In this document: positions 62,996 to 64,000 of the stretch, piece by piece
Layout: every line of letters begins with the position of its first letter
How positions within the stretch are numbered: the stretch's first letter is position 1
Assembly: GCF_009936275.1 (NCBI RefSeq)
Contig: NZ_AP019797.1
Coordinates: 1,045,501 to 1,109,500, forward strand
Length of the DNA: 64,000 nucleotides
Reading direction: 5' to 3'
Origin: Rhodothermus marinus
Lineage (GTDB): Bacteria; Bacteroidota; Rhodothermia; Rhodothermales; Rhodothermaceae
Translations under genes and position numbers: made by a program
Notes under the pieces: model-generated
Told to the model about the DNA's origin: nothing
Databases searched by the model: none
The model's input: the letters and a program-made list of their open reading frames with translations, nothing else

Positions 62996-64000
62996 ATGGC
63001 ACAGCCCCGTTTTCGTGTAGGTATTCTCGGCGCGACCGGCGCCGTCGGTCAGAAGTTCGTGGAATTGCTGGCCGATCATCCCTGGTTCGAAATCAGCGTC
63101 CTGGCGGCTTCGGACCGCTCGGCCGGCAAGCCCTATCGAGAGGCCGCCAACTGGATCGGCAGCCGCCCCATTCCGCCCCAGGTGGCCGATCAGGAGGTCG
63201 TGCCGATCTCGACCGAGCTGGATTGCGACTTTGTGTTTTCCGGACTCAGCGCCGACGTGGCCGGCGAGATCGAAGGCCAGCTGGCCGAAGCCGGCTATCC
63301 GGTCATTTCGAACGCCCGCAACTACCGGATGCGCGAGGACGTGCCGCTGTTGATTCCGGAGATCAATCCCGAGCACACGGCGCTGATCGAGCGCCAGCCC
63401 TGGCGCGAAAAAGGTGGTTTCATCGTCACGAATCCGAACTGCTCGACGGTGGGGCTCGTGTGCGCGCTCTACCCGCTGGTCAAAACGTTCGGCGTCGAGC
63501 AGGTGCACGTGACGACGCTACAGGCGCTTTCGGGGGCGGGCTATCCGGGCGTGCCGTCGCTGGACGCTACGGCCAATGTGATCCCCTTCATCGGCGGCGA
63601 GGAGGAGAAAATGGCCACCGAGCCCCGCAAGATTCTGGGGCAACTGGTGGACGGCCGCATCGAACCCGCCACGATCCGCATCAGCGCCCAGTGCAACCGG
63701 GTGCCGGTGCTCGAAGGCCATCTGGAATGCATTTCGGTGAAGCTGGCCCGACCGGCGTCGGTCGAGGAAGTGCGGGAGGTGCTCCGCACATTCCGGAGCC
63801 CGATTGCCGACCTGGGCCTGCCGACGGCACCGGATCAGCTTCTGCATGTGTTCGACGAACCGCACTTTCCGCAGCCGCGCCGCCACGCCGAACTGGGGCG
63901 GGGCATGACCGTCTCGGTCGGGCGCATCCGGCCCTGTGAGGTCTTCGACGTAAAGTTCGTGGCGCTGGTGCACAACACGATCCGCGGGGCGGCCGGTGGG
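62996..64000 (+). CDS. asd: Aspartate-semialdehyde dehydrogenase (3' end outside window)
   Basis: 335 codons are visible; the gene is cut by the window end, with perhaps 15-20 residues missing. NADP loop VGILGATGAVGQKFVELL at the start, FSGLSADVAGEIEGQLAEAG, and the catalytic Cys149 in VTNPNCSTVGLVC. ALSGAGYPGVPS and ISAQCNRVPVLEGHLEC place it in the archaeal/fungal-type branch. It reduces aspartyl phosphate to the semialdehyde. Start ATG at 62996; it is probably the fourth gene of the SAM-controlled operon, 38 bp after the kinase. Confidence 0.94.
   Translation, partial: MAQPRFRVGILGATGAVGQKFVELLADHPWFEISVLAASDRSAGKPYREAANWIGSRPIPPQVADQEVVPISTELDCDFVFSGLSADVAGEIEGQLAEAGYPVISNARNYRMREDVPLLIPEINPEHTALIERQPWREKGGFIVTNPNCSTVGLVCALYPLVKTFGVEQVHVTTLQALSGAGYPGVPSLDATANVIPFIGGEEEKMATEPRKILGQLVDGRIEPATIRISAQCNRVPVLEGHLECISVKLARPASVEEVREVLRTFRSPIADLGLPTAPDQLLHVFDEPHFPQPRRHAELGRGMTVSVGRIRPCEVFDVKFVALVHNTIRGAAGG

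Overview
The window is a piece of a bacterial chromosome, mostly high-GC. It has SusC/SusD-type outer-membrane genes, an LDH-like malate dehydrogenase, a fused B12-dependent acyl-CoA mutase, menaquinone MenB, and several short TATATT-type boxes upstream of starts. Together these point to the Bacteroidota/Rhodothermota, and a Rhodothermus-like thermophile is my best guess. That is an inference from gene content and style, not from a database match.

Layout. (1) 282-9489: a surface-glycan cluster, all on +. It holds a Wzy-like polymerase, three glycosyltransferases, and an apparently complete bacillosamine set: PglF-, PglE-, PglD- and PglC-like enzymes plus a PglA-like transferase. The first genes and pglD are AT-rich, the others are not. 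(2) 9490-15683: an accessory island of head-to-tail non-coding B elements of about 160 bp. It is interrupted by two near-identical IS4-family insertions, a DUF559 endonuclease-like gene and a 22-residue-repeat coiled-coil membrane-anchor gene. (3) 15684-38294: M1 peptidase, a glutamate-cysteine-ligase-like/CBS fusion, a three-gene RND efflux operon, an acidic-tailed protein, an MscS channel, a minus-strand DUF1232-crcB-DUF190-M28 peptidase operon, a BNR/VPS10-like propeller, a CDF metal exporter, mdh, a quinone oxidoreductase and a Rieske/FAD oxidoreductase. (4) 38418-44359: a SusC/SusD pair in which susC is broken twice, by an 837-bp IS5-family (IS427-like) element with a TA duplication and by a separate frameshift. 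(5) 44418-52679: rsmB, a small hypothetical gene, sodA, a phosphopantetheinyl transferase, menB and icmF, the last preceded by a structured leader with an intrinsic terminator. (6) 52763-59139, minus strand: rlmN, a small membrane protein, a HerA-like ATPase, a GH3/serine-hydrolase fusion and a degenerate FmdB-like protein. (7) 59322-64000: a SAM-I riboswitch and terminator controlling metY-metX-aspartate kinase-asd. The kinase lacks ACT domains, and the metY start codon lies in a 13-bp stem that competes with a local hairpin.

How the genes work together. The pgl-like genes would build UDP-diNAc-bacillosamine, load it on a lipid carrier and extend it; Wzy suggests the repeat unit is polymerised. 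The met operon would supply aspartate semialdehyde and O-acetylhomoserine and sulfhydrylate the latter to homocysteine, with SAM feedback at the RNA level possibly replacing allosteric control of the kinase. A second dispersed repeat family (A, about 180-240 bp, four fuller copies plus fragments) marks several intergenic regions. Most long minus-strand open frames inside high-GC genes are shadows and were left out.
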